Of a stretch of 64,000 nucleotides of DNA, positions 1 through 8,361 are shown in pieces. A program made the translations under genes and the position numbers. The DNA comes from Flavobacteriales bacterium UBA7430. Its GTDB lineage: Bacteria > Bacteroidota > Bacteroidia > Flavobacteriales > UBA7430. Below the pieces are notes generated by a model, which was not told the origin of the DNA, did no database searches, and saw nothing but the letters and a program-made list of their open reading frames with translations. The number at the start of each line of letters is the position of its first letter. Position 1 is the stretch's first letter. The DNA lies in assembly GCA_002478765.1 (NCBI GenBank), contig DLQO01000038.1:16414-80413 (forward strand), in the 5' to 3' direction.

Positions 1-955
1 TCGCCCGATAGCCTTCGATGACTTTTCTGGACAGCAGAAGGTTGTCGATAATTTGAAGGTTTTTGTATCCGCATCAAATCAGAGAGGCGATGCGCTAGAT
101 CATGTTCTTTTGCATGGCCCTCCGGGTCTAGGTAAAACAACCTTAGCCGGTGTTATTGCAAATGAGCTCGGTGTAGGTATTAAAATTACTTCAGGGCCAG
201 TTCTAGATAAGCCTGGAGATTTAGCTGGTTTGTTGACAAATCTTGAGGAGCGTGATGTTCTTTTTATAGACGAAATACATCGCTTGTCTCCGGTTGTTGA
301 GGAGTACCTTTATTCGGCTATGGAAGATTTTAAAATCGATATTCTAATTGAGTCTGGGCCCAATGCTCGTTCTGTTCAAATTCATTTAAATCCTTTTACG
401 CTGATTGGAGCAACTACGAGGTCTGGTTTGCTAACAGCCCCATTGAGAGCTCGGTTTGGAATTAATTCTCGTCTGGAGTATTATGATGCAAAGTTGTTGA
501 CTAAGATTGTTGATCGTTCTGCAGGAATATTAAATGTTCCTATAGATTTTGATGCAGCTGGAGAGATTGCGGGCAGAAGTCGTGGGACCCCTCGAATTGC
601 AAATGCCCTATTGCGGCGTGTGAGAGATTTTGCCCAGATTAAAGGAACGGGACATATTGACATGGCCATTACAAATATTGCATTGGACGCTCTTAAGGTT
701 GATAAAAAAGGTTTAGATGAGATGGATATTCATATTCTAGAAACGATTATTGATAAGTTTAAAGGTGGGCCAGTTGGTGTCGGAACCATTGCGACAGCAG
801 TAAGTGAAAAAGCGACAACTTTAGAAGAGGTTTATGAACCTTATTTAATCCAGGAAGGTTATATCATGAGGACTCAAAGAGGGAGAGTTGCTACAGAAGC
901 TGCCTACAAACACCTCGGAAGAGTATACCACAACAACGGGATGAATTTGTTTTAG
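1..955 (+). CDS. ruvB: Holliday junction branch migration ATPase RuvB (5' partial)
   Basis: RuvB is the hexameric AAA+ motor that drives RuvA-bound Holliday junctions during recombinational repair. The frame is open from base 2 at the left edge, so the true start lies outside the window. The first visible residues ([11 protein letters not shown]) match the family N-terminal region. Walker A is GPPGLGKTT, Walker B is DEIHRL, and the sensor/arginine-finger stretch [17 protein letters not shown] is intact. The C-terminal winged-helix region ([29 protein letters not shown]) is complete and ends at a TAG. Only about 20 N-terminal residues appear to be missing. Identification is certain. Confidence 0.97.
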   Translation, partial: RPIAFDDFSGQQKVVDNLKVFVSASNQRGDALDHVLLHGPPGLGKTTLAGVIANELGVGIKITSGPVLDKPGDLAGLLTNLEERDVLFIDEIHRLSPVVEEYLYSAMEDFKIDILIESGPNARSVQIHLNPFTLIGATTRSGLLTAPLRARFGINSRLEYYDAKLLTKIVDRSAGILNVPIDFDAAGEIAGRSRGTPRIANALLRRVRDFAQIKGTGHIDMAITNIALDALKVDKKGLDEMDIHILETIIDKFKGGPVGVGTIATAVSEKATTLEEVYEPYLIQEGYIMRTQRGRVATEAAYKHLGRVYHNNGMNLF

Positions 956-959
956 ACCA

Positions 960-993
960 AAAAAAAAGAGAAGAATTGATTTAAATTCTTCTC
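960..993 (-). terminator. Rho-independent terminator of the small 995-1183 gene
   Basis: A perfect 10-bp inverted repeat (968-977 with 984-993, 6-nt loop) is followed on the minus strand by a run of T. It starts 2 bp after the stop codon of the small minus-strand gene. On the plus strand the stem is not followed by T residues, so it should work poorly for ruvB. Confidence 0.75.
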
Positions 994-994
994 G

Positions 995-1183
995 TTATGT
1001 AATGGTTTCAAAAGCTTGCTGAATGATCTCAGCATATTTGTTGCCGTACATTTTTAGGCACCAAGTTCGCAAGCTTTCAGCATCAGCTTGGTTGACCCAT
1101 TGCAACGACTTTGTCAATTCTTTTTTGAACAAGATGTCGTCAAAACTTACTTTCTGAAGCACGTTTTTACAAAACTCTAACAT
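995..1183 (-). CDS. Small conserved-looking protein, 62 aa
   Basis: A 62-residue acidic protein with no signal peptide or membrane segment; I do not recognise a named family. It reads as mostly helical, with two Cys (FCKN near the N terminus, WCLK near residue 42) and a WC..MYGNKYAEII pattern. Support for a real gene comes from its flanks: a TACATTTG -7 box 20 nt upstream of the ATG, and a strong terminator directly after the stop. It therefore looks like a monocistronic unit. It resembles short uncharacterised proteins seen in Flavobacteriia, but that is recollection and not a search result. Confidence 0.6.
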   Translation of the reverse strand: MLEFCKNVLQKVSFDDILFKKELTKSLQWVNQADAESLRTWCLKMYGNKYAEIIQQAFETIT

Positions 1184-1203
1184 AAATCATTTTTATAGTG
1201 ACC

Positions 1204-1211
1204 CAAATGTA
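1204..1211 (-). promoter_or_regulatory. -7 promoter box for the 62-aa gene
   Basis: On the minus strand this reads TACATTTG, an exact match to the Bacteroidota -7 consensus TAnnTTTG, 20 nt before the ATG. I see no clear -33 TTG at the usual spacing. Confidence 0.5.
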
Positions 1212-1271
1212 AAGTATTTTTACTTTTTGATCATATTTGATGTCTGTAAATTTTATAGAAAATATTAACAA

Positions 1272-1832
1272 TTACGATTGCCATCTGTAGCTATCCTGCT
1301 TAAGACCAGACATGTCAACTGCTCGATCTATGACTGTTGCTGCAAGCTCTTCAAAAGAGTTTGGCTTACTGTAAAATGAAGGTGTGGCAGGCATAATGAT
1401 GCCTCCTGCTTCCGTTATTGTTTTCATGTTGTCAATATGAATGAGGTTTAACGGAGTGTCCCTACTTATAAGAATTAATTTTCGACGCTCTTTAAGAATA
1501 ACATCTGCAGCTCTACATACCAAATCATCAGATATACCTGTTGCGATTCGAGCCATCGACCCCATAGAACAGGGCGCTACAATCATGGTGTTGTATTGTG
1601 CAGAGCCAGAAGCAAAAGGGGCCATAAAATCATCTTTTTCATAATAATCAAATGGGTAGTTTTTGTAAGAATCATTGCCAAGTTCAAATTCCCAAACATC
1701 TTTTGCATTTTTTGACATGACGATCCCAACGGCATCAATTTGGTTTTTGAGTGCTTCAAGTTTATCCAAAAGAACTTTAGCATAAATGGATCCACTAGCT
1801 CCTGTAACTGCTACTATGATTTTATGTTTCAT
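1272..1832 (-). CDS. ubiX: Flavin prenyltransferase UbiX
   Basis: UbiX attaches dimethylallyl phosphate to FMN to make prenylated FMN, the cofactor of UbiD-type (de)carboxylases. The 186-aa length is typical. N-terminal KIIVAVTGASGSIYAKVLL is the flavin-binding Rossmann start. The conserved MIVAPCSMGSMARIATGISDDLVCRAADV block lies around residues 85-113, and RRKLILISRDTPL plus the C-terminal MPATPSFYSKP segment fit the family. No ubiD lies in this window, so the partner decarboxylase must be elsewhere. The gene appears to have its own promoter (box at 1851-1858), separate from the upstream envelope triad. Confidence 0.93.
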   Translation of the reverse strand: MKHKIIVAVTGASGSIYAKVLLDKLEALKNQIDAVGIVMSKNAKDVWEFELGNDSYKNYPFDYYEKDDFMAPFASGSAQYNTMIVAPCSMGSMARIATGISDDLVCRAADVILKERRKLILISRDTPLNLIHIDNMKTITEAGGIIMPATPSFYSKPNSFEELAATVIDRAVDMSGLKQDSYRWQS

Positions 1833-1850
1833 ATTCGAATTTTGATGTTA

Positions 1851-1858
1851 CAAAGTTA
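1851..1858 (-). promoter_or_regulatory. -7 promoter box for ubiX
   Basis: Minus-strand TAACTTTG matches TAnnTTTG and ends 18 nt before the ubiX ATG. Confidence 0.45.
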
Positions 1859-2029
1859 ATGAAACTATAGTACAATACGTCTTTTTATTATAATGCTATT
1901 TGTATCAATTATGAGGATCGAACATCTGAAAATTCTCTATGTTTTTATCAAGCACCTTTGGTACCTTAAAAAGGTTCATTCGATTTAGCTTTGTCTTTGA
2001 AGAGTTGACGAAAGGAGTGCATCTGCTGG

Positions 2030-2875
2030 TTATTTTATAACAGGACTCTCTTGGGCTTGAACAACTTCTAAAGTATTGGTTTTTGTAATGAAAGCTACTA
2101 TCGACATGTTTTCAGGAAGCCATTTTTCATCCAGAGTTATATGAAACGTGTTGCTAATTAGACTTCTGTTTTGGTAAGTTTCTTTCCCCAGATCTTTGCC
2201 CCAAGATCCGGTTAAACTTTTACGCATGATGTGACTGTGCTGGTAATTCGGTATTTTTTCCGGATTGGCATCATAATCTTTTTGGTAGCCAACTACATTA
2301 CTTTCAGTAAGAACAAGATTTATACTTAGGGGATTAGATATTGTCTGCAGTATTTCTATTTCAGTAGTCACTGTTAAGTCGTAAGTGTTTGCATTGTAGT
2401 TAGTCTCCAGTTCGATAGCTGCTTTTGGTTCGCTTTCTAAAAGTTCCTCCACTTTTTGCGCCCATTGTGTATATTGTAAGATATGACTTGATTCGGAGTA
2501 TCCGGCTCTATTTACCATTCCGTTTGGATTTCCAGCTGCGCTATTTCCAAAATGTTCATCCCATTCATTTCCGGTTTTTGTTCTGAAATCATTGGTGAAA
2601 TAAGTGCCCGATGGCTCAGCGAAAAACCCAGAGTGTACAGCTATGACAACCAACTGATCGCCATATATGTTTTTTAATTCTGTTATTTTTTCAGCTGCTC
2701 TCGGACAATTACCGCACATGTGTCCTGTATAGTCTTCCAAGAGGATTTTTCTGCATTTATTTGAACATTCGCTAACTACGCGCTCCTCTATAAATGGGCC
2801 CTCGATCACATCGCATGATGAAAAGGCAATACAGAATGCGCTCACTAAAGTAACTTGGTGTTTTAAGGTTCTCAT
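2030..2875 (-). CDS. Omp28-related outer membrane lipoprotein with thioredoxin-like domain
   Basis: The 281-aa product has a hydrophobic N terminus followed by a lipobox-like FSSC near residue 20, so it is probably a lipoprotein. Residues about 43-60 read LLEDYTGHMCGNCPRAA, the thioredoxin-like CxxC signature of the Omp28 family described from Porphyromonas. The C-terminal part is beta-rich (ILVVTTEIEIL-like segments) and probably immunoglobulin-like. It is last in a three-gene minus-strand operon after a TlpA-type oxidoreductase and a DUF6029 barrel, with only 3 bp to the upstream gene. The CxxC and the TlpA neighbour suggest a redox or maturation role in the envelope; the substrate is unknown. 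Confidence 0.8.
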   Translation of the reverse strand: MRTLKHQVTLVSAFCIAFSSCDVIEGPFIEERVVSECSNKCRKILLEDYTGHMCGNCPRAAEKITELKNIYGDQLVVIAVHSGFFAEPSGTYFTNDFRTKTGNEWDEHFGNSAAGNPNGMVNRAGYSESSHILQYTQWAQKVEELLESEPKAAIELETNYNANTYDLTVTTEIEILQTISNPLSINLVLTESNVVGYQKDYDANPEKIPNYQHSHIMRKSLTGSWGKDLGKETYQNRSLISNTFHITLDEKWLPENMSIVAFITKTNTLEVVQAQESPVIK

Positions 2876-2878
2876 GAT

Positions 2879-4522
2879 TTAAAAACTTGAAGTAATACTT
2901 AACGAAATTCCATTTGATTTTGGCACTTCACGACAAACACCACCCACACAAAATATTCCTTGTTTTTGTTTCCCGTAGCCCAAAGTAAATCTGTTAGTCC
3001 CTTTGCCATATCCTGCAGAAAGGTTCGGGTAGTGATTTTTTTTTGATTTATTTCCGTAGTTGTAGAGGTTTTGAATGGCAAAGAAATAATGAGGTGATAC
3101 GGTATATTCTACCAAGGCCATCGCCCAATTCCCATCATGTTGTTTTGTACTTAAATGTTGAATTTCAGTTCGTAGTGCTTGTCTAGCTTTTAACTTGTAT
3201 TGTGTTTCCAAAACAAGGATGTTTGCCTTAATCATTCCAAAATAATCGTAACCGGCAATCACTTTACTGTTGTAATGTGTGTTTACGTATGTTCCTATAA
3301 GTTTCAGTTTACGATTGATTTTTCGAGACAATTCGATGTTAAATTCTTGAAAATATTTTTCATCACCCATTTTAAAGAAATCAGATGTATATCCGAGTGT
3401 TCCGGATTTACCCAGTGATGTTTTTTCGTCAATTTGTGCTTGATGAATGCTGTATGCATTAGAAAAATTTATAAGAACTCCCATTCCAAATCCCCCACCG
3501 ATCCGTGAGCCCTTTTTAATCAGATAACTCAATTCTGCTTGCAAACCCATTTCTCCATTAGCAATGGTTCCGTAGGGGTATATGGTCGCTAAAGTATACG
3601 TATGTTGTTTTGTGAAGGCAGGTAAGTAATTGATGCTTACTTCTTGTCCTTTTAAGTTTCGATCTGAGTTGAAACTCATATTGTCAACGCGTTTTCCAGA
3701 GAACGATATTCCAAATCTTTTTTGAGAATAACTAATGTTTGCCAAAAGTGCTTGACCCTCTTTGTATATGAAGTTATTGGTTGCTGAGGGGTCGTTGTAT
3801 TTGTATACATATTCAGCACCTAGAATCCACTTACCATGATGTACGTTGAATCTACTGGCCCAGGAAACGACATTTTTGGGAAGGATGTAAATGGGGTCTA
3901 AATCTTGTTGGAATTTGCTAACGAGACTTCCTCCGATACTTATTTGAGATCGGACATCCCTCAGAGCTTTAAAAATTTCATTTAGTGAAATTTCGCCATC
4001 AAACCCCCTTACAATACCCTCAGACTTATCAAAATACCAACGTTGTTTACCAACCAATGATTTTAAATAAACCCCTTCAATTGGACTGTATTTTAAACGG
4101 ATACCATCAAAAGCATTGTCGTACCCCAAGTTTCTTTCTTCGTAAGCACGAAGGATGATACCACTACCAAATTGCTCGTAAAAATTACCGGCCGTAATGT
4201 CTAAGCCATTTCTGTTTATTCGGACGAAACGATAGGCAATACCCTCTCCGTTGTAGCGTTTATCATATCCCAACAGAGAATTTTGGTTGGCCTCATAGCG
4301 CATTCCAGCACTAAATATATTTGATGTATACTGGAGGTTGACAAAACTGTTTGATAAGAATTTTTCTTCTGGAAGATTTTCTGGACCTATACCCAAATTA
4401 GAGTCTTCGTAATAGATTTGAGCGTTGCTTTGGAAATTGCCACTTATTTTCCCGGATTCTGTTCCTTGTGCAAAAAGTGATCCTATACAGAATAGAGGTG
4501 CGCAAAGTAATTTTTCATACAT
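2879..4522 (-). CDS. DUF6029-family outer membrane beta-barrel protein
   Basis: A 547-aa protein with a short signal peptide (cleavage probably after SLFAQ) and alternating polar/aromatic strands throughout, as in outer membrane barrels. The N-terminal part (SGNFQSNAQIYYEDSN, FVNLQYTSNIFSAGMRYEAN, FYEQFGSGIILRAYEERNLG) matches my memory of DUF6029 proteins of Bacteroidota. It ends in an aromatic-bearing strand (ISLSITSSF), typical of barrel C termini. It lies between the thioredoxin-like genes, 6 bp downstream of tlpA and 3 bp upstream of the Omp28 gene, so the three are probably cotranscribed. A function in handling the substrate of those redox proteins is inference. Confidence 0.78.
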   Translation of the reverse strand: MYEKLLCAPLFCIGSLFAQGTESGKISGNFQSNAQIYYEDSNLGIGPENLPEEKFLSNSFVNLQYTSNIFSAGMRYEANQNSLLGYDKRYNGEGIAYRFVRINRNGLDITAGNFYEQFGSGIILRAYEERNLGYDNAFDGIRLKYSPIEGVYLKSLVGKQRWYFDKSEGIVRGFDGEISLNEIFKALRDVRSQISIGGSLVSKFQQDLDPIYILPKNVVSWASRFNVHHGKWILGAEYVYKYNDPSATNNFIYKEGQALLANISYSQKRFGISFSGKRVDNMSFNSDRNLKGQEVSINYLPAFTKQHTYTLATIYPYGTIANGEMGLQAELSYLIKKGSRIGGGFGMGVLINFSNAYSIHQAQIDEKTSLGKSGTLGYTSDFFKMGDEKYFQEFNIELSRKINRKLKLIGTYVNTHYNSKVIAGYDYFGMIKANILVLETQYKLKARQALRTEIQHLSTKQHDGNWAMALVEYTVSPHYFFAIQNLYNYGNKSKKNHYPNLSAGYGKGTNRFTLGYGKQKQGIFCVGGVCREVPKSNGISLSITSSF

Positions 4523-4528
4523 GACTTT

Positions 4529-5020
4529 TTATAGTTTTAAAATCGCTTCATAAAGTTCATATTCATCCCCATCTAAATATGAAGTATGTTGCCAAACAAT
4601 TTCTTTTTTAGCATTCAATAGAAAAGTGTGTGGTATGGCATTTACATTCAAAGCTCTTTTGAGATCGCTGTTGGGGTCTGTGTAAATTTCAAAGGGCCAG
4701 CCCTTCCCATTTGCATAGGGACCAATCTTGGCGGTATTTCTAGCGTCGTCAATAGAGATTGCGATAAGCTTTACACCTGTTTCACTCTGCCAAGCGTCAT
4801 AAACATCTGAGATAGCATTTAATTCTTTGGTACAAGGTTTGCACCATGTGGCCCAAAAAGCAACCACCATCGGACGGGAGTCATTTTTAAATTCATTCGT
4901 GTTTACTAATTTCCCTTCAAGAGATTTCACATCTATGGATGGGAATAGTTTCGTTGCATCTTGTGCCACACAAGTTGAATACGCTAAGATGATGGATGTA
5001 AAAATTAGAAGTTTTTTCAC
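4529..5020 (-). CDS. TlpA-like periplasmic thiol-disulfide oxidoreductase
   Basis: A 163-aa thioredoxin-fold protein with an N-terminal signal peptide ending near STCVAQ. The redox motif AFWATWCKPC lies near residue 55-64, followed by the TlpA/ResA-type segments VKLIAISIDDARN and FEIYTDPNSDLKRALNVNAIPHTFLL, including the cis-Pro (IPHT). It should reduce disulfides on exported proteins. It is the first gene of the tlpA-DUF6029-omp28 unit. I see no clear -7 box in the 170 bp upstream of it. Confidence 0.88.
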   Translation of the reverse strand: MKKLLIFTSIILAYSTCVAQDATKLFPSIDVKSLEGKLVNTNEFKNDSRPMVVAFWATWCKPCTKELNAISDVYDAWQSETGVKLIAISIDDARNTAKIGPYANGKGWPFEIYTDPNSDLKRALNVNAIPHTFLLNAKKEIVWQHTSYLDGDEYELYEAILKL

Positions 5021-5141
5021 GGATTGAGTTTTGCGGATTATTTCTTTATTTAAATGATTACCTTCATAAATTATACCAAAACAGCAATGGTGTATTTTGC
5101 TCGAAGTGTTCGACCTCGTTGAGGCATGAAATTTATTTATG

Positions 5142-5175
5142 TTGAATGGATTAATTGAGGTTTTTACTATTTTTG
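5142..5175 (+). promoter_or_regulatory. Promoter of the gcvH operon
   Basis: A TATTTTTG -7 box at 5168-5175 ends 15 nt before the gcvH ATG. A TTG at 5142-5144 lies 23 nt upstream of it as a possible -33 element. Confidence 0.55.
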
Positions 5176-5190
5176 AAAAAAAAATAAAAG

Positions 5191-5571
5191 ATGAACATAC
5201 CTGAAGATTTAAAGTATACCAAAGATCATGAATGGGTTCGTATCGAGGGAAATCAAATTGTCATTGGCATCACAGATTTTGCCCAAAAAGAGTTGGGTGA
5301 CATCGTGTATGTTGACGTAGATACAGAAGGAGATGTTGTAGCAAAAGAGGCTGTTTTTGGATCGGTTGAAGCGGTAAAAACAGTCTCAGATCTTTTTATG
5401 CCTGTGTCTGGTGAGGTTGTTGCTTTTAATGAAGATTTAGAGGATGACCCTGAGTTGGTAAACTCAGATCCTTATGGTCGCGGTTGGATGATTAAAGTAG
5501 CTGTTTCAGATAATTCTGATTTGAGCGACCTGCTTTCTTCCGACGAGTACAAAAATTTGGTAAGTGCTTAG
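5191..5571 (+). CDS. gcvH: Glycine cleavage system H protein
   Basis: GcvH carries the lipoyl-lysine arm that shuttles the aminomethyl group between the P, T and L proteins of glycine cleavage. The 126-aa length is typical. The family start [20 protein letters not shown] is present, and the lipoylation site is the Lys of [12 protein letters not shown] near residue 64. The C-terminal GWMIKV segment is intact. The other gcv genes are not in this window. The stop overlaps the GTG start of the following VanZ gene, so the two are translationally coupled. Confidence 0.96.
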   Translation: MNIPEDLKYTKDHEWVRIEGNQIVIGITDFAQKELGDIVYVDVDTEGDVVAKEAVFGSVEAVKTVSDLFMPVSGEVVAFNEDLEDDPELVNSDPYGRGWMIKVAVSDNSDLSDLLSSDEYKNLVSA

Positions 5572-5944
5572 GGTAAAAATTTGGAATTCGCCCTATGTAT
5601 CCTTCTTGTGGTTCTGTATCATTTCACTTGGAAGTTTTACGGAAGCTCCAGAAGTAAATAACCTGAGTTTATCTGACAAATGGCTGCACTTTATTTGTTA
5701 TGGTATTTTTTCTTTTTTACTTTTTGGGTCGACCTATTTTTATCTCAAGATTCTCAAATCTAAATTGTTCAGAAGCATTATTGTTTTTGTTTTGGCCTCT
5801 TTGGTAGGAATAACAATCGAAATTGTTCAACATTTTTTTATTCCTTTGAGGGTAGGAGATTACTTGGATGTTGTAGCAAATAGTCTGGGTATAATTGGAG
5901 GTCTTTTTACCGCATTGATATTAAAAAGAATAGGTGCTTTGTAA
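5564..5944 (+). CDS. VanZ-family membrane protein
   Basis: A 126-aa protein with about four hydrophobic segments. [18 protein letters not shown], then [29 protein letters not shown], are the conserved D-H and E-Q-R-D-x-D-x-x-x-N residues of VanZ-like proteins. VanZ proteins are linked to glycopeptide resistance in enterococci, but this short form is common in Bacteroidota and its role is unknown. The start is a GTG at 5564 overlapping the end of gcvH by 8 bp. Confidence 0.85.
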   Translation: MLRVKIWNSPYVSFLWFCIISLGSFTEAPEVNNLSLSDKWLHFICYGIFSFLLFGSTYFYLKILKSKLFRSIIVFVLASLVGITIEIVQHFFIPLRVGDYLDVVANSLGIIGGLFTALILKRIGAL

Positions 5945-5986
5945 TCCATGATAAATGTATAATTTTACGGTGTTAAACTGCTACTT

Positions 5987-6685
5987 ATGGAAGTTAAAAA
6001 GAACCCAAAATCAAATTTAGAAAACAAACGAGTCCTGTTTGTTCAGATCGGTTTGGTTGTTGCAATTTCTATTTCACTGATTGCCTTCGAGTGGAAAAGC
6101 TATGAAAAGTCTTCAAGTGACTTGGGAACGATGGAGTTGTCTTTTGAAGATGACGAGATGATCCCCGTAACTCAAAGAGAAGTAAAACCACCACCACCAC
6201 CTCCGCCACCACCAGAAGTGATCCAAATTGTGGAAGATGATATAGAGATTGAGGTTGAACTCGAGATTGAGGAGACGGATACTGACGAGGATGAAATCAT
6301 CGAGATTGAGGAGGAAGAAGAAGATGATGAAGTATTTAACTTCGCTGTTGTGGAGGATAAACCGATTTTTCCCGGTTGTGAGAACATTCCCAAACAAGAA
6401 CGATACATATGCTTTCAGCAAGGAATCATGAAGCACATTAGAAATAATTTCAAGTACCCATCAATTCCAAAAGAGATGGGGATTTCCGAAAAGATATTTG
6501 TTCAGTTTGTGATTGATAAAACCGGACTTATCACTAAATCGGTAGTTGTTCGTGGTCAAGATAAGCATTTAAGAAAAGAAGCATTGCGCTTGGTTAACTC
6601 CATACCGAAGCTTGTGGCTGCTAAACAAAGAGGGAAATCCGTTCCCTGTAGTTTCACGGTCCCGATAAATTTTAGATTGCAATAA
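5987..6685 (+). CDS. TonB-family energy transducer with acidic linker
   Basis: TonB couples the inner-membrane proton motive force to outer-membrane receptors. The 232-aa protein has a cytoplasmic N terminus, one transmembrane helix (about residues 19-36) and a PPPPPPPPP stretch near residue 69. A very acidic segment rich in Glu and Asp follows (about residues 80-118). The C-terminal TonB domain (about 140-232) contains YPSIPKEMGISEKIFVQFVI and a final FTVPINFRLQ. The periplasmic part has two Cys (FPGCENIP and RYICFQQ) that could form a disulfide. No exbB or exbD is adjacent. A strong terminator follows immediately. Confidence 0.9.
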   Translation: MEVKKNPKSNLENKRVLFVQIGLVVAISISLIAFEWKSYEKSSSDLGTMELSFEDDEMIPVTQREVKPPPPPPPPPEVIQIVEDDIEIEVELEIEETDTDEDEIIEIEEEEEDDEVFNFAVVEDKPIFPGCENIPKQERYICFQQGIMKHIRNNFKYPSIPKEMGISEKIFVQFVIDKTGLITKSVVVRGQDKHLRKEALRLVNSIPKLVAAKQRGKSVPCSFTVPINFRLQ

Positions 6686-6724
6686 AAAAACAAACCCGCT
6701 CAATGTTGAGCGGGTTTGTTTTTT
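6684..6724. terminator. Bidirectional terminator between tonB and galE
   Basis: A perfect 14-bp stem (6690-6703 with 6706-6719) with a 2-nt spacer is flanked by A and T runs on both sides. It should stop transcription of tonB (plus) and galE (minus). Confidence 0.92.
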
Positions 6725-6771
6725 AAATCTGTTTTAGACTCTGGCGAAATTGCGATTGTGCGTTAAGTAGG

Positions 6772-7785
6772 CTATCTATTTATTAAGCTTTTTTGCCATG
6801 CCCATGCATCCTTTAGCGCGTCTTTCATTGAATATTTTGCTTTCCATTTTAATGTTTTTTCAGCCAATTCCGTAGCTGCATAAATTTGCTCAATGTCACC
6901 AACTCTTTTTGGACCTATTTTATAATTCAACTTCATCTGACTTACTTTTTCGAAACAATCAATAGCTTCTAAAACAGAATTACCCTTCCCAGTCCCGACA
7001 TTTAACGTGTGAGACTTACCGGTTTCGCTCATTGTGTTTAGGGCTTTCACATGGGCTTCAGCCAAGTCCATGACATGAATAAAGTCGCGTACACAGGTAC
7101 CATCTTCGGTGTTGTATTCATTTCCAAAGATGGTCAGGCAATCTCGAATGCCCGCTGCAGTTTGGGTAATGAACGGGACTAGGTTGTTGGGCATTCCGAT
7201 CGGAAGTTCGCCAATCAGTCCCGATGAATGTGCGCCAATAGGGTTGAAATAGCGCAATGTTATTGCCCGTGATAATTGGTTGGATTTAAGACAGTCTACG
7301 ATAAGGTTCTCACAAACCTGCTTTGTGAATCCATAAGGGGATTCTGCCTCTTTTATAGGATGCGTTTCGTCTACGGGTAAATAGTCTGCTTCTCCGTATA
7401 CGGTGCATGACGAAGAGAAAACTAAATTTTCTACGCCAAATTCATTCATGAGCTCAATGACACAGCTTAGTGATCCGATGTTATTTTGATAATATTTTAG
7501 AGGATGTTCAACAGATTCTCCAACCGCTTTGAGAGCGGCAAAGTGAATGACACCGTATATATTTTCCTGATAAAAAACTTTTCTCAGTTCATCTTTATCG
7601 GTACAATCAATGGTGTAGTTTTTTATTTTTTCATTCGTGACTTTGGCAAGTTGGTCTAGAATCCAGATCTCTGAATTCGAGTAATTGTCTACAATAATAG
7701 GTTCAAATCCCGCATCAAGAAGTGCAACAATCGTGTGGCTACCTATGTATCCTGCGCCGCCGGTTACAAGTATTTTTTTCTTCAT
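6772..7785 (-). CDS. galE: UDP-glucose 4-epimerase
   Basis: GalE interconverts UDP-glucose and UDP-galactose and supplies galactose for surface glycans. The 337-aa length fits. The NAD-binding start is KILVTGGAGYIGSHT. The catalytic SSSCTVYG and YxxxK (SPYGFTKQ) motifs lie near residues 124 and 149, and the substrate region RYFNPIGAH is present. It is monocistronic and divergent from the UpxY-type factor gene. It could supply the polysaccharide machinery at 18-24 kb. Confidence 0.95.
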   Translation of the reverse strand: MKKKILVTGGAGYIGSHTIVALLDAGFEPIIVDNYSNSEIWILDQLAKVTNEKIKNYTIDCTDKDELRKVFYQENIYGVIHFAALKAVGESVEHPLKYYQNNIGSLSCVIELMNEFGVENLVFSSSCTVYGEADYLPVDETHPIKEAESPYGFTKQVCENLIVDCLKSNQLSRAITLRYFNPIGAHSSGLIGELPIGMPNNLVPFITQTAAGIRDCLTIFGNEYNTEDGTCVRDFIHVMDLAEAHVKALNTMSETGKSHTLNVGTGKGNSVLEAIDCFEKVSQMKLNYKIGPKRVGDIEQIYAATELAEKTLKWKAKYSMKDALKDAWAWQKSLINR

Positions 7786-7829
7786 TTATAAATCATTTTA
7801 CTTTAAGCTAAAGCTATTTCATTTGAACG

Positions 7830-7837
7830 CAAAAATA
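7830..7837 (-). promoter_or_regulatory. -7 promoter box for galE
   Basis: Minus-strand TATTTTTG matches TAnnTTTG and lies 44 nt upstream of the galE ATG, giving a leader of roughly 40 nt. Confidence 0.45.
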
Positions 7838-7878
7838 GTGTTATTTTCGCAAAAGCACCTTTTAAATAAAGATCTAAA

Positions 7879-8358
7879 GTGATTTGGAATGTACTCTATA
7901 CAAAGCCTCGAAATGAGAAAAAAGTTCTAGATAGACTTACGGCGAAGGGCATCAATTGTTATTGTCCTATTCAGAAGACACTAAAGCAGTGGTCTGATCG
8001 TAAAAAGTGGGTTGAAGAGCCGATTTTCAAGTCGTATGTTTTTGTAGAAGAACCAAAATCAGAAGTAGAAAAAATGACAATTCTTCAAACTTTAGGTGTT
8101 GTGCGTTTTATGTTTTGGCTTGGAGAACCTGCAAAGGTCAAAGAGTCGGAAATTAAAAAAATCAAAAACTTTCTAGGAAATCATAGCTCTGTAGAGACTA
8201 TTGCATTTGAAGCTGGGACAGAACTCAAAATCAAAGACGGAGCTTTGAAAGGTTCCACGGGAGTTGTTGTTTATCAGACGAAAACTGAGATTGTCCTTAA
8301 TGTGCAGCAATTGGGCTTGTCCATGATTGCGCGTTTGTCGGTTTCAGATGTGCAATAA
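7879..8358 (+). CDS. UpxY/RfaH-type specialised NusG-like antiterminator
   Basis: A 159-aa NusG paralogue with a GTG start. The N-terminal NGN domain begins WNVLYTKPRNEKKVLDRL and contains CYCPIQKTLKQWSDRKKWVEEPIFKSYVFV. The C-terminal KOW-like motif is LKIKDGALKGSTGVVV near residue 120. This pattern matches UpxY-type factors, which bind elongating RNA polymerase and promote read-through of long polysaccharide operons in Bacteroidota. Such genes normally head the operon they control. Here the next gene is convergent 3 bp away, so the factor is monocistronic. It is distinct from housekeeping NusG, which is longer and flanked by secE and rplK. Confidence 0.85.
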   Translation: MIWNVLYTKPRNEKKVLDRLTAKGINCYCPIQKTLKQWSDRKKWVEEPIFKSYVFVEEPKSEVEKMTILQTLGVVRFMFWLGEPAKVKESEIKKIKNFLGNHSSVETIAFEAGTELKIKDGALKGSTGVVVYQTKTEIVLNVQQLGLSMIARLSVSDVQ

Positions 8359-8361
8359 TTC

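Noticed and set aside
6172-6408. Minus-strand frame with long Ser and Gly runs opposite tonB
   Set aside because: The runs are the complement of the proline and Glu/Asp codons of tonB; no independent signals.
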